46,375 nt of DNA from Winogradskyella sp. (lineage in GTDB: Bacteria; Bacteroidota; Bacteroidia; Flavobacteriales; Flavobacteriaceae): the NCBI GenBank assembly GCA_028383925.1, contig JAOEWO010000018.1, forward strand, positions 1 to 46,375, read 5' to 3'. The notes beneath the pieces were generated by a model. It had not been told where the DNA came from. It was given only the letters and a program-made list of their open reading frames with translations, and ran no database searches. Made by a program: the position numbers and the translations under genes. Positions 1 through 8,129 of the stretch are shown here, in pieces (position 1 is the stretch's first letter; each line of letters starts with the position of its first letter).

Positions 1-1681
1 TACCATCTTCAACAAAAGAATATTCATAAACACCCAGAAAGCCTCGTCCATAAATTATTCCATCTTCAGACGTTTTCTCGTTTAAGTTTGTTTTCCAAGC
101 ATCGTGTACTAATGAAAAATAGGCTTTCCCCATAACGCCAATTTCATTATCTATAGTGAAAATGTCACATTTTCTAAGCTCATCTTCTGTGTTTCCCCAA
201 AACAAAAATTCTGATACATTTGGATGACTAAACGCTGCGATCATAAAGTCGCGTGTGTATTGCTCACGAATTTTTGGGTCTTGAACATCCATTGTAAATT
301 CTGAAATACTAATTTGCTTTCCTAGTGATGCATAAAAAGATAAAATTTCTAACACACGTTCTGGTGGTGTTAAATCACTACCGATATGACTTTGTATACC
401 AATACCTTGTACCAAACCACCAGTATTTTCATCTAGTCCTTTTATATAATCGTAATACCACTGTTGCTTTTGGGTATCGATTCCGCCTTTACTTATAATT
501 CCGTATTCGTTAGTAAAACGACGTACATTGGGTTGCTTTTTGGCTACTGTCTTAAAGGCGTTATATAGTATATCTTCGCTTCCAGTATTTTTTTGCAAAT
601 CCTTATTAGTATAAGCTTCATTAACCACATCCCAATGTGTGATTTGTCCTTTAGTGGCCTCTAAAATACTATTAACATGAGTCTCCATAAGCTCCGTTAA
701 TTTCTCAGGATTATCTTTATTTGCTCTAAACTCTTTTGTTAGATAATTAAATCCTGGCCAAACTAATACATGTCCTTTTACTGGTATACCATCCGCTTTA
801 AGAATCGATAAGGCCTCTAAAGTTTGCGCTCTTTTGCGCTCTTTGGACCATGCTTTGATTTTTAAATCATTACCAAGAACGACATTATTAAAGCCTCTCT
901 TGAAATTTTTATAATCATCAGAATTTTTGATAACATCTTCAGCATCTAATTTTGCGCCAAATGGAAAGGCGTGATTTACCAATTTAACATTAACGTCTTT
1001 ATTAGACATTGCGACTCCATCTTTTATAAACTGAACTTTGAAACTGCCCTTTCTAATAGCTTCAATGCGTTGGTTTGCCTCTTTACGCCATTCGGCATCC
1101 GCTTCCATACCAATATATTTTATTTCTGTTTTTGGTAGACTCTCTAATTTTGTACCTTCAGGAAAGACTTCAAACTTAATATCCTTTAATAAAAAAGATT
1201 GTGGTCGATAACCATATTGCATCACAATACCTAAATTCTCTTTATTTATATATCTATCAGCTTTAAATGGTAAATAATACGTTTCCCACTCTGAAGAAAA
1301 ACTCTGTGTATAATTTATGTTTCCCTTATAATCTTTAGTTTGTTTAAAAATAAATAGTGCTTTAGCTTCACCTGTTTCTAAACTTGATGTTTCTGTTTTT
1401 GCTTTAAATGATAATAAGAATACTGTTCCTTTTTTGCTTCCTTTTGCTTCAATAGGAATTTTTGAAGCACAATTGTATATGAATTTAGGTTCTGTTTTAG
1501 TTTCAATTAAAAACTGAAGATTACCATTGTCATCTTTAGATTTTTGAATACTTGAAAACTCGCCTTTTGAATTTAAAAATTTTAAACGGTCTTTATTTAC
1601 TAAATCTGTGCCTTCTGGATTATTTTGGGTGAACCCAAATCCAGCAAAAAGAATACATATGATAAGTGTTATTTGTTTCAT
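1..1681 (-). CDS. GH10 endo-xylanase-like enzyme with N-terminal beta-rich module (3' end outside window)
   Basis: The frame is open from an ATG at 1681 to the window edge, about 560 residues, so the C-terminus is missing. It begins with a Sec signal peptide (MKQITLIICILFAGFGFTQ). Residues of roughly 25-170 look like a beta-sandwich carbohydrate-binding module of CBM4/9 type; that assignment is only by general appearance. A GH10 (beta/alpha)8 domain follows, with the acid/base in WDVVNEA (Glu355) and the nucleophile in ISEFTMD (Glu461). The subsite residues in GHVLVW and the IQSH motif are kept, but the usual VWH is VWP. The start is 1 base from the stop of the upstream sulfatase, so the gene is the distal part of the PUL operon. 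Family knowledge says GH10 cleaves beta-1,4-xylan or mixed-linkage xylans. Exact substrate is unknown. This gene is a partner of the second GH10 at 3095-4414, but the two are clearly divergent. Confidence 0.9.
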   Translation of the reverse strand, partial: MKQITLIICILFAGFGFTQNNPEGTDLVNKDRLKFLNSKGEFSSIQKSKDDNGNLQFLIETKTEPKFIYNCASKIPIEAKGSKKGTVFLLSFKAKTETSSLETGEAKALFIFKQTKDYKGNINYTQSFSSEWETYYLPFKADRYINKENLGIVMQYGYRPQSFLLKDIKFEVFPEGTKLESLPKTEIKYIGMEADAEWRKEANQRIEAIRKGSFKVQFIKDGVAMSNKDVNVKLVNHAFPFGAKLDAEDVIKNSDDYKNFKRGFNNVVLGNDLKIKAWSKERKRAQTLEALSILKADGIPVKGHVLVWPGFNYLTKEFRANKDNPEKLTELMETHVNSILEATKGQITHWDVVNEAYTNKDLQKNTGSEDILYNAFKTVAKKQPNVRRFTNEYGIISKGGIDTQKQQWYYDYIKGLDENTGGLVQGIGIQSHIGSDLTPPERVLEILSFYASLGKQISISEFTMDVQDPKIREQYTRDFMIAAFSHPNVSEFLFWGNTEDELRKCDIFTIDNEIGVMGKAYFSLVHDAWKTNLNEKTSEDGIIYGRGFLGVYEYSFVEDG

Positions 1682-1682
1682 T

Positions 1683-3095
1683 TTAAAATTTTGATTTCCA
1701 TTTATTTAGCTCTTTCAATAACTGTTCCGTTAATTCTGGATTTTCTTCGGAAATATTATAGGCTTCATAAGGGTCTTTTGACATATCATACAGTTCTGTT
1801 CTTCCTTCAATATACCAATTAATGAGTTTATAATTACCTTTTCTTATGGCTGAAGATTTAGTGTCTCCTGTATTAACTGGTCTTGCTTTGCTAGAATGCC
1901 AAAATACCGTTCTATCGTTCCACTCGTCTTTATTTATAAGTACTGGCAGAAAACTTTTACCGTTGGTATCTAAAGATTTGTTAGCTGTAATATCCAAAAC
2001 CGTTGGAAATACATCCATGAGCATAACTAGAGATTCATTATTAGTTTTTGGTTGAAATTTGCCATTCCACTTTATAAATAGTGGTACTTTAATTCCGCCA
2101 TCATACAACCAACCTTTTCCTGCTCTTAGCGGAAAATTAGACGTTGCTAAATCGCGTTGTTTCGTGCCGTCGTTTGAAAGTCCTCCATGGTCTGAAGAAA
2201 AGATAATTATAGTGTTGTCCTCGATGTTTAAATCTTTCAATAGTTGCAATAATTTGCCTACATTCTCGTCCATAGTTTCTACCATTGCTGCATATCTAGC
2301 ATGGTCTTGACGCATTTTTGTTCTTCCTGTACCTTCGCTTATAAATTCTGGCTGATTTCCAAAGTTAAAATTTTTGATTTCTTCTTTATTTTGTTTTATA
2401 TCGTTTTCTTTAGCTTCTAAAGGTTGGTGTACTGCGTAAAACGAAAACATCGCCATAAACGGTTTGCTTTTATCTGCATTGGTAATATATTTCGCGACAT
2501 TATCAGTCATCACATCCGTTAAATAATCGCCTTCTTTACTCACCTCATCTACATCTGGAATTGGTGTTTTTTTAGACTTTCCTTTCCCTTTCTTTTCGTT
2601 AAAAGGATACAAAAAACTTATAGGTGAACCTGAGCCACCTGCAGCAAAACTGTAATCATAACCAAAGTCTTTTAAACTTTCTTCGCCACCCAAATGCCAT
2701 TTTCCAAAGTAAGCGGTTTGATAACCTGCTGACTTAATGTTTTTTACAAAATTCTTATTATCTGCAACATTATCCATTTTAAAACCATCGTCTGGCACGT
2801 CTCCATTTTGAACTGGATAATTTCCTGTCATCATGGCGTAACGTGATGGTACACAACGTGGATAATTAGCATAGGCATTAGTAAACTGAATCGATTGCTG
2901 TGCTAAGGCATCAATATTTGGTGTTTGGTAGATTTGGCTTCCATAGATACTTAAATCGTGATAGCCTAAATCGTCCACGTGGATGATTAATATGTTTGGT
3001 TGTACTTCATTTGAAGTTGAAACTGACGTTTGCTTAGATTTGCAACTAAACATCAAAACAAATAACAATAAGTATATGCTAAATATTTTTTTCAT
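1683..3095 (-). CDS. S1-family sulfatase, lipoprotein
   Basis: This is a 470-residue sulfatase of the alkaline-phosphatase superfamily. It has a lipoprotein signal peptide (lipobox ending FSC at residue 17) and the metal-binding HVDDLGYHD motif. The formylglycine motif is CVPSR with the target Cys at residue 81, so it needs post-translational conversion to formylglycine. Further motifs are GKWHLGG and the SSDHGG metal/catalytic segment. It removes sulfate esters from glycans, presumably in the periplasm or at the cell surface. Its start overlaps the stop of the upstream GH10 gene by one base (TAATG), which indicates tight translational coupling. It is closely similar throughout to the sulfatase at 8130-9575 (shared DDLGYHDLS, YPRC-PSRYAM, SSDHGGLSNDG and LRAGKGWLY-like blocks), so the two are paralogues within one operon. 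S1 subfamily and the sulfate position attacked cannot be read by eye. Confidence 0.93.
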   Translation of the reverse strand: MKKIFSIYLLLFVLMFSCKSKQTSVSTSNEVQPNILIIHVDDLGYHDLSIYGSQIYQTPNIDALAQQSIQFTNAYANYPRCVPSRYAMMTGNYPVQNGDVPDDGFKMDNVADNKNFVKNIKSAGYQTAYFGKWHLGGEESLKDFGYDYSFAAGGSGSPISFLYPFNEKKGKGKSKKTPIPDVDEVSKEGDYLTDVMTDNVAKYITNADKSKPFMAMFSFYAVHQPLEAKENDIKQNKEEIKNFNFGNQPEFISEGTGRTKMRQDHARYAAMVETMDENVGKLLQLLKDLNIEDNTIIIFSSDHGGLSNDGTKQRDLATSNFPLRAGKGWLYDGGIKVPLFIKWNGKFQPKTNNESLVMLMDVFPTVLDITANKSLDTNGKSFLPVLINKDEWNDRTVFWHSSKARPVNTGDTKSSAIRKGNYKLINWYIEGRTELYDMSKDPYEAYNISEENPELTEQLLKELNKWKSKF

Positions 3096-4414
3096 TACTC
3101 TAAAATGATGGTTAAGGTATTATTCTCTGTGATAGTTCTTTTAACATACTTAAATTGATTTTTATAACTTACACTAAGCATGTAATCACCTTTAAAAACT
3201 CTTTTATTTACTTCACCATTTGAATTTGTTTTTAACTCATACGACGAGTTAAAATATGTGTTCATAGTTTTTATCCATTGTTCTCCAGATACAGTTGGTG
3301 TACCATCATAATTAAATAAAGCCCAAGGTTTTGAATTTCTAGTATTATTATAAAAGGTCCAATGCCAAATGCCATCAACTAAATAATGGCTTGTATAAAT
3401 GAGCATAACTTGTTCTATTAAACCACTTCGTTCTTCAATAGTATAGGTTCTAATATCTGAATCTCTAATTTCAAATTCTGTGGCATGAAGCGGTAAGTTA
3501 AATTCTTCGAAGCTTTTTAGTCGTTCTAGCATTTGCTCTGGTGACACAAATTGATGCTTTATCCTAGATTGAAAACCAATACCTTCTAATGGTGCACCTT
3601 CGTCTAATATGGACTGAATGATTTTTTTGTACTCGCTTGGTCTACTATAGGTGTTTGGTGTTGTACCTGAAATGACACGATTTTCATTGATAAAAAGTTT
3701 TACGTCTGGTTTGTTGTTTCGTTGTCTAACGCTATCAGCTAACTTAAACCAATAGGCAAATGTGTTTCTATCGGCTAAATCGTTAATTTGATGATTTCCA
3801 ATAGGTTCATTTAAAACATCCCAACAGTTAACGTCCCATTTTTTTAAGGCGTGTGTAAAATGTTGACTTAATAATGCGATGACTTTTTCTTCCTTCTTTT
3901 TATTGGTAATTCCTTTTAGGTTCATTACCTTTTTCTCTTTGGGGCGCATGTTTTTTCTGTTTTCCCAAACTAAAGCATGACCACGCATATAAAAATCATT
4001 TTCAAGAAACCAAGGTATTATTTGTGCTGCTTTAGCTTCGGTTTCGCTAAAACGCCGTTTAGGCTTTAATGCATTTTCAAAACCACTACTATTAAAATAT
4101 GTTTTTAGTAAGCTTTTGTATTTTTCTGTATGAGGTGAGTTAAATACGTCTTTGTCTATGGCTGCTCCAAACTTAAACTCATGTTTATCGAGGTTGATTT
4201 TGACCTCTGCATTTGGAATACTATTTCCATTTTTATCTTTTACAATTATGGTTAACTCACGCTTTCTTAAACTATCAATTCTATGTAAGGCTTCTTTTTT
4301 CCAATTGGCATCCTCTTCAATATCTAAGTTATTAGTTTCGACAAGGTTTGTTTTACAAGAAAAAATTGTAAGACAGCATACGCTAAACAGAAAAAAAAGT
4401 TTCTTATTTTTCAT
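3095..4414 (-). CDS. GH10 family glycoside hydrolase, lipoprotein, divergent active site
   Basis: This is a 439-residue GH10 protein with a lipoprotein signal peptide (lipobox ...TIFSC). After a short linker and a small beta-rich segment (about residues 50-75), the (beta/alpha)8 domain follows. The acid/base lies in WDVLNEP (Glu203) and the nucleophile in HATEFEIR (Glu313). The GHALVW block keeps the -1 subsite His, but the usual following His is Glu. In the strand carrying the normally invariant QSH motif the sequence is FQSR: Arg284 replaces the His that contacts the nucleophile in characterised GH10 xylanases. A C-terminal tail of about 70 residues resembles a small beta domain. It lies between the T9SS-sorted clan A enzyme and a sulfatase in the operon. 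The family assignment is firm; classical xylanase activity is less certain because of the substitution. Confidence 0.9.
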   Translation of the reverse strand: MKNKKLFFLFSVCCLTIFSCKTNLVETNNLDIEEDANWKKEALHRIDSLRKRELTIIVKDKNGNSIPNAEVKINLDKHEFKFGAAIDKDVFNSPHTEKYKSLLKTYFNSSGFENALKPKRRFSETEAKAAQIIPWFLENDFYMRGHALVWENRKNMRPKEKKVMNLKGITNKKKEEKVIALLSQHFTHALKKWDVNCWDVLNEPIGNHQINDLADRNTFAYWFKLADSVRQRNNKPDVKLFINENRVISGTTPNTYSRPSEYKKIIQSILDEGAPLEGIGFQSRIKHQFVSPEQMLERLKSFEEFNLPLHATEFEIRDSDIRTYTIEERSGLIEQVMLIYTSHYLVDGIWHWTFYNNTRNSKPWALFNYDGTPTVSGEQWIKTMNTYFNSSYELKTNSNGEVNKRVFKGDYMLSVSYKNQFKYVKRTITENNTLTIILE

Positions 4415-4434
4415 TTTACAGAATCATAATCCAT

Positions 4435-6249
4435 TTAAATCTTAATCAGTTTTTTAAACACTGAACCTTTATTAGTTTCGATTTTTAAGATATACATACC
4501 AGAAGTTAATGCACTTAAATCGATGGTGTTATTGTTTACTTTTTCCGTAGTAAAAACTTTTGCTCCATTGATACTATAGACACAAATATGTTGCAACATA
4601 GCATTAGAATCGATAGTTAAAATATCTGTTACAGGATTTGGGTACATCGCAACAGAATGTTCATCTATATCGTTAATACTTAAAATGTTTTCAACCTCGA
4701 CAACATTAATAGAAAATCGTCTTGCGTTAAATGTGTTAAATATTGTTGCATCAGTAGATATGATATTAGCATCGCCTTCGGCCACACCAAAGACATAAGG
4801 TTGTGTTGAATGATACTGCGTTAAGTTTTGAGTTCCAGTATAGGTAAATAGGTTATCTATTTGTACATCTGTGAAATCGGTATCACTAATATTAATAATT
4901 AATAAAGTCTCTTTTTCAGCATTTTTAAACTTATAACCAAATAATGATTCTACGCCATTTACTGAAATAGGATTAGTAGTGAAATTAATGTTTTGCATTT
5001 CGGTCATATCTACTAAAGCCTGAGCAATTAATTTTTGAGCAATACCAATTGGTGCTAATTGCATAGGCGAACCAACCTGAACCACATTATCATCCGAAAT
5101 ATGATGGTAATGCAATTGCTCTACCTTATCACCTCTATTTAACCAGCTATAAACTAAAGCTGCATAGCGTAATCCGGAAGCCCATGTTTCTTCAGCAATT
5201 TCTTTAACTTCTCCATATTCTGTATACCAAATCTTGTAGTTATGAGGCACTAAATTATAATCTGCTTGCTTATCAACTGGGTATTGAATGCCTTCTGCAA
5301 TAGCCACTTTTGCCTCCGTATTATTTGTTATAACCGTTTGCACACCGTAACTGTCATTGAGGTAATGATGCTGGGTTACCGCATCAATATCATTTGAAAG
5401 GTTTGTAAATTCAGGATTGTTTTGTAGGTTATCAAAAATAGTGCTGTTCCAGCGCTCTCTTGCTGAATTGCCATTTCCACTTTTTGTTGTACAAAGTGCA
5501 AATTTCATATTAGGATATTGCATTTTTATAGCATTGACAATAACCTTAGCCTGTTCTAAATAAAATAATGCCGTAATATCTGTAGCGTCTTGTTTTGATG
5601 ATGATTGAAAAGGTGCATTATTTGCTTGGTCCCAACCAGAGTAATATTCTGTTGTTCCATTATTATCGACTTCTTGTATTTGAAAAATTCCAGATTCTAT
5701 ATTTCCGAAATAAAACTCATTGCCCAATTCAATGGCATAGGGCAATTTACCTGCTTGCGAAAATGCATTTATAGCATTAAGCATATCTGTTATTTTTAAA
5801 TTTAAAGTAGCGTCACTTTTAAGAATGGCTTCACTAGCATTAACATCAGCACCGGTTGCAGGTGTTGGTCTTGCAATATTAACCACATAGACTGTTTTTG
5901 TTCTGTTAGGTAATGCATTTATAAATGTAGGAATAGTAACTACCTCTTTGTTTCCCCATACTTTATCTGTGTTTTCAATAAATTGACCCGTATTCCAATT
6001 CCAGTAATTAGCTTGTGTACCTGCTGGATATCTTACAACATCAGGATTCATTTCTGCAACCAGATTGATAAACGAACCGTCTGTCCACCAAGAGCCTGGA
6101 TTAGAACGACGATTAAAACCAATTTTGACCTCTGAAATATCTCTAATAGTTGCCTCCAAAGTCGTAGTTACAGTTTGCCCATAAGTGGTCATCATACTAA
6201 TAAAAAAAAGTAGTGTCAATGATTTTTTTATGGTTTCAATTAATTTCAT
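4435..6249 (-). CDS. clan GH-A-like secreted glycoside hydrolase with T9SS sorting domain
   Basis: This is a 604-residue secreted protein. It has a Sec signal peptide ending around TTYGQ, then a catalytic domain of about 430 residues. Motifs typical of clan GH-A retaining enzymes are visible: ELGNEFYFG (candidate acid/base Glu178) and WYTEYGEV (candidate nucleophile Glu344). They are embedded in a (beta/alpha)8-like pattern with PDVVRYPAG near the N-terminus, reminiscent of GH30/39/51/79-type enzymes. A beta-sandwich follows at about residues 440-520. The last 75 residues are a type IX secretion sorting domain (YPNPVTD ... LTSGMYILKI ... KKLIKI), so the protein is probably exported to the cell surface or medium. 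It sits 11 bases after the GH29 gene and 20 bases before the GH10 gene. I cannot assign a CAZy family; activity is inferred only from clan-level motifs and operon context. Confidence 0.75.
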   Translation of the reverse strand: MKLIETIKKSLTLLFFISMMTTYGQTVTTTLEATIRDISEVKIGFNRRSNPGSWWTDGSFINLVAEMNPDVVRYPAGTQANYWNWNTGQFIENTDKVWGNKEVVTIPTFINALPNRTKTVYVVNIARPTPATGADVNASEAILKSDATLNLKITDMLNAINAFSQAGKLPYAIELGNEFYFGNIESGIFQIQEVDNNGTTEYYSGWDQANNAPFQSSSKQDATDITALFYLEQAKVIVNAIKMQYPNMKFALCTTKSGNGNSARERWNSTIFDNLQNNPEFTNLSNDIDAVTQHHYLNDSYGVQTVITNNTEAKVAIAEGIQYPVDKQADYNLVPHNYKIWYTEYGEVKEIAEETWASGLRYAALVYSWLNRGDKVEQLHYHHISDDNVVQVGSPMQLAPIGIAQKLIAQALVDMTEMQNINFTTNPISVNGVESLFGYKFKNAEKETLLIINISDTDFTDVQIDNLFTYTGTQNLTQYHSTQPYVFGVAEGDANIISTDATIFNTFNARRFSINVVEVENILSINDIDEHSVAMYPNPVTDILTIDSNAMLQHICVYSINGAKVFTTEKVNNNTIDLSALTSGMYILKIETNKGSVFKKLIKI

Positions 6250-6260
6250 TTTAATGAAAA

Positions 6261-8042
6261 TTATAATTTTATAAGTCGAATTGTTTTCAATTGCACATTA
6301 TCCCAAGCCTTCTTTTTTTGTCCTGAAAATGTTATTGTATTAACACCTTTTTTAAGCGAAAGTGTTCCTAAATCTAAAGTCTGGTAAACATCCAATCCAC
6401 CAGTATTTGGTAATTTGGTATGCACAGGCTTGTTAACTTTTATCATTGCGAAGTTACCGTCTGCTCGTGTTGACAATTTTGCAACCACCTTGTAGTCACC
6501 TTTTTCGGTTACATTTACTTTCCAGTGTGCTTGATTACCTGTGTCAATACGACCTGGAATACAATTTTGCCAATTCCTAAAATAAGGTTCATCACCATCA
6601 TAAGCGACTTCAGGTATACAGTCGAACTGTGGTTTTATAGTCAGCAAAGCGTTTTCAGGATTTAATAAAATAGAACGGTCTTCTGATGGTTGAATGTAGC
6701 CGTAATCAATTTTCAGTGGTTCAGAAATTTCTAATTTTATAACAGAAACTGCATCATGAGGTGCTTCTTTTGGTAATCCAGAAATTTGAAGTCTATTATT
6801 ATTTTGTTCTACTTTTAAGGTTGAAGAACCTCCTAAAACTGAGGCTGAAACAGATGCATTATGTAATCCTTTTATTTCTAACATTCCACTTGATGGCCAA
6901 TCGTAAATATGAAGATAGATTATAGATTTGTCATCCATTTGTCTCATAGTTGCTTCCCCAAACGGTAACTTATAAAACGGACTTTTTTCAGTTTCATAAA
7001 TCGCTTCATTATTTATTGCCATCCACTCACCAATATATTCTAAAGCTTCTTTAGCTTGTTTTGGAAATTCGCCATTTGACTTTGGACCAACATTAAATAA
7101 GAAATTACCTCCAATAGATGTCATGTGTGTTAAGGTCTTTAAAAGAAAAGCAGGTTCTTTCCACAACGTATCTGATGGTTTATAGCTCCACGAACGGTTT
7201 TGAGTTAAACACAATTCATTATATTCTTTTTCAAAAACACCTGGAATAACTTGTTCAAAAGTTTGAAAATCCATTTGAGATGTGGTGCTTAAACGAGGGT
7301 TTACAATAATATTTGGTTGCAATTTTACTAACTCGCGACCAATAGCGTTTGCCAAATCATTGTTTTGTACTTTTCGAGCAGAATCCCACCAAATTAATGA
7401 AATCTCACCATAATTTGAAAATAACTCTGTGACTTGACCTTTTACAATGGTTTCAAAATAGCTGTCCCAATCGCCTTCCTGCTTTTTATCCCATCGCTTT
7501 TTTGGTGTGTAACCTCCAGCATGATACCAATCTTGTGCCTGCGAATAATACACTCCAAATTTGAGTCCGTATTTTTTACAAGCTTCAGATAGTTCTTTTA
7601 TTACATCACGCCCAAAAGGTGTTTGTGCCACAATATTATAATCACTCACATCGGATTGAAACAAAGCAAATCCATCGTGATGTTTTGTGGTCATTACCAT
7701 ATATTTCATACCTGCATCGTAAGCCGATTTTGCCCAAGCATCTGCATCAAATTTTGTAGGGTTGAAGTTACCAACCACATCTTTTTTATAATCTTCTATT
7801 GGAATAGTAAGGTTTTGCATAATCCATTCGCCTAATGGACCACGTTGCTTTTTACCTTTGTATTCGCCATCTAAAACACTATACGCTCCCCAATGTATAA
7901 ACATTCCAAAACGCGCATCTGTGTACCATTGCATACGCTCGGCTTTTTGAGTTGGTGTTTCAGTTTGGTAAGCGCCTTGACTATAGCTTTTGGTTAAAGT
8001 CGCTATAAAAAACAGGATAAAAATATATTGCGTTAGTTTCAT
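6261..8042 (-). CDS. GH29 alpha-L-fucosidase
   Basis: This is a 593-residue protein with a Sec signal peptide (cleavage near SYSQ). The GH29 catalytic domain covers about residues 30-370: RFGMFIHWGAYS at the N-terminus, TTKHHDGFALF, and LIWWDSA with candidate nucleophile Asp220. The C-terminal part (about 380-593) has beta-rich modules, the last resembling a carbohydrate-binding domain. GH29 enzymes are retaining exo-fucosidases that remove terminal alpha-L-fucose from glycans. The general acid is poorly conserved in this family, and I do not assign it. No T9SS domain or lipobox is seen, so a periplasmic location is likely. It lies between a sulfatase (87-base gap holding an inverted repeat) and the clan GH-A gene. 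The family call is firm; some GH29-like proteins act on other 6-deoxy or related sugars. Confidence 0.9.
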   Translation of the reverse strand: MKLTQYIFILFFIATLTKSYSQGAYQTETPTQKAERMQWYTDARFGMFIHWGAYSVLDGEYKGKKQRGPLGEWIMQNLTIPIEDYKKDVVGNFNPTKFDADAWAKSAYDAGMKYMVMTTKHHDGFALFQSDVSDYNIVAQTPFGRDVIKELSEACKKYGLKFGVYYSQAQDWYHAGGYTPKKRWDKKQEGDWDSYFETIVKGQVTELFSNYGEISLIWWDSARKVQNNDLANAIGRELVKLQPNIIVNPRLSTTSQMDFQTFEQVIPGVFEKEYNELCLTQNRSWSYKPSDTLWKEPAFLLKTLTHMTSIGGNFLFNVGPKSNGEFPKQAKEALEYIGEWMAINNEAIYETEKSPFYKLPFGEATMRQMDDKSIIYLHIYDWPSSGMLEIKGLHNASVSASVLGGSSTLKVEQNNNRLQISGLPKEAPHDAVSVIKLEISEPLKIDYGYIQPSEDRSILLNPENALLTIKPQFDCIPEVAYDGDEPYFRNWQNCIPGRIDTGNQAHWKVNVTEKGDYKVVAKLSTRADGNFAMIKVNKPVHTKLPNTGGLDVYQTLDLGTLSLKKGVNTITFSGQKKKAWDNVQLKTIRLIKL

Positions 8043-8055
8043 ATTAAAATATTAA

Positions 8056-8110
8056 GACCTCACAAGTTTTGACTTCATCTACGCTCATACACCAGAAAAC
8101 CTTTGAGGTC
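8056..8110. repeat. imperfect inverted repeat between sulfatase and GH29 genes
   Basis: The arms GACCTCA (8056-8062) and TGAGGTC (8104-8110) are perfect. Pairing continues inward with two mismatches through a GTTTT/AAAAC block. The spacer is about 25-40 bases. It occupies most of the 87-base gap inside the operon. It could be a small intergenic palindromic element or an mRNA-processing hairpin. A second repeat of similar style (AAGGTTT/AAACCTT) lies at 42314-42337. Confidence 0.55.
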
Positions 8111-8129
8111 AATTACATTTAAAAAATTT

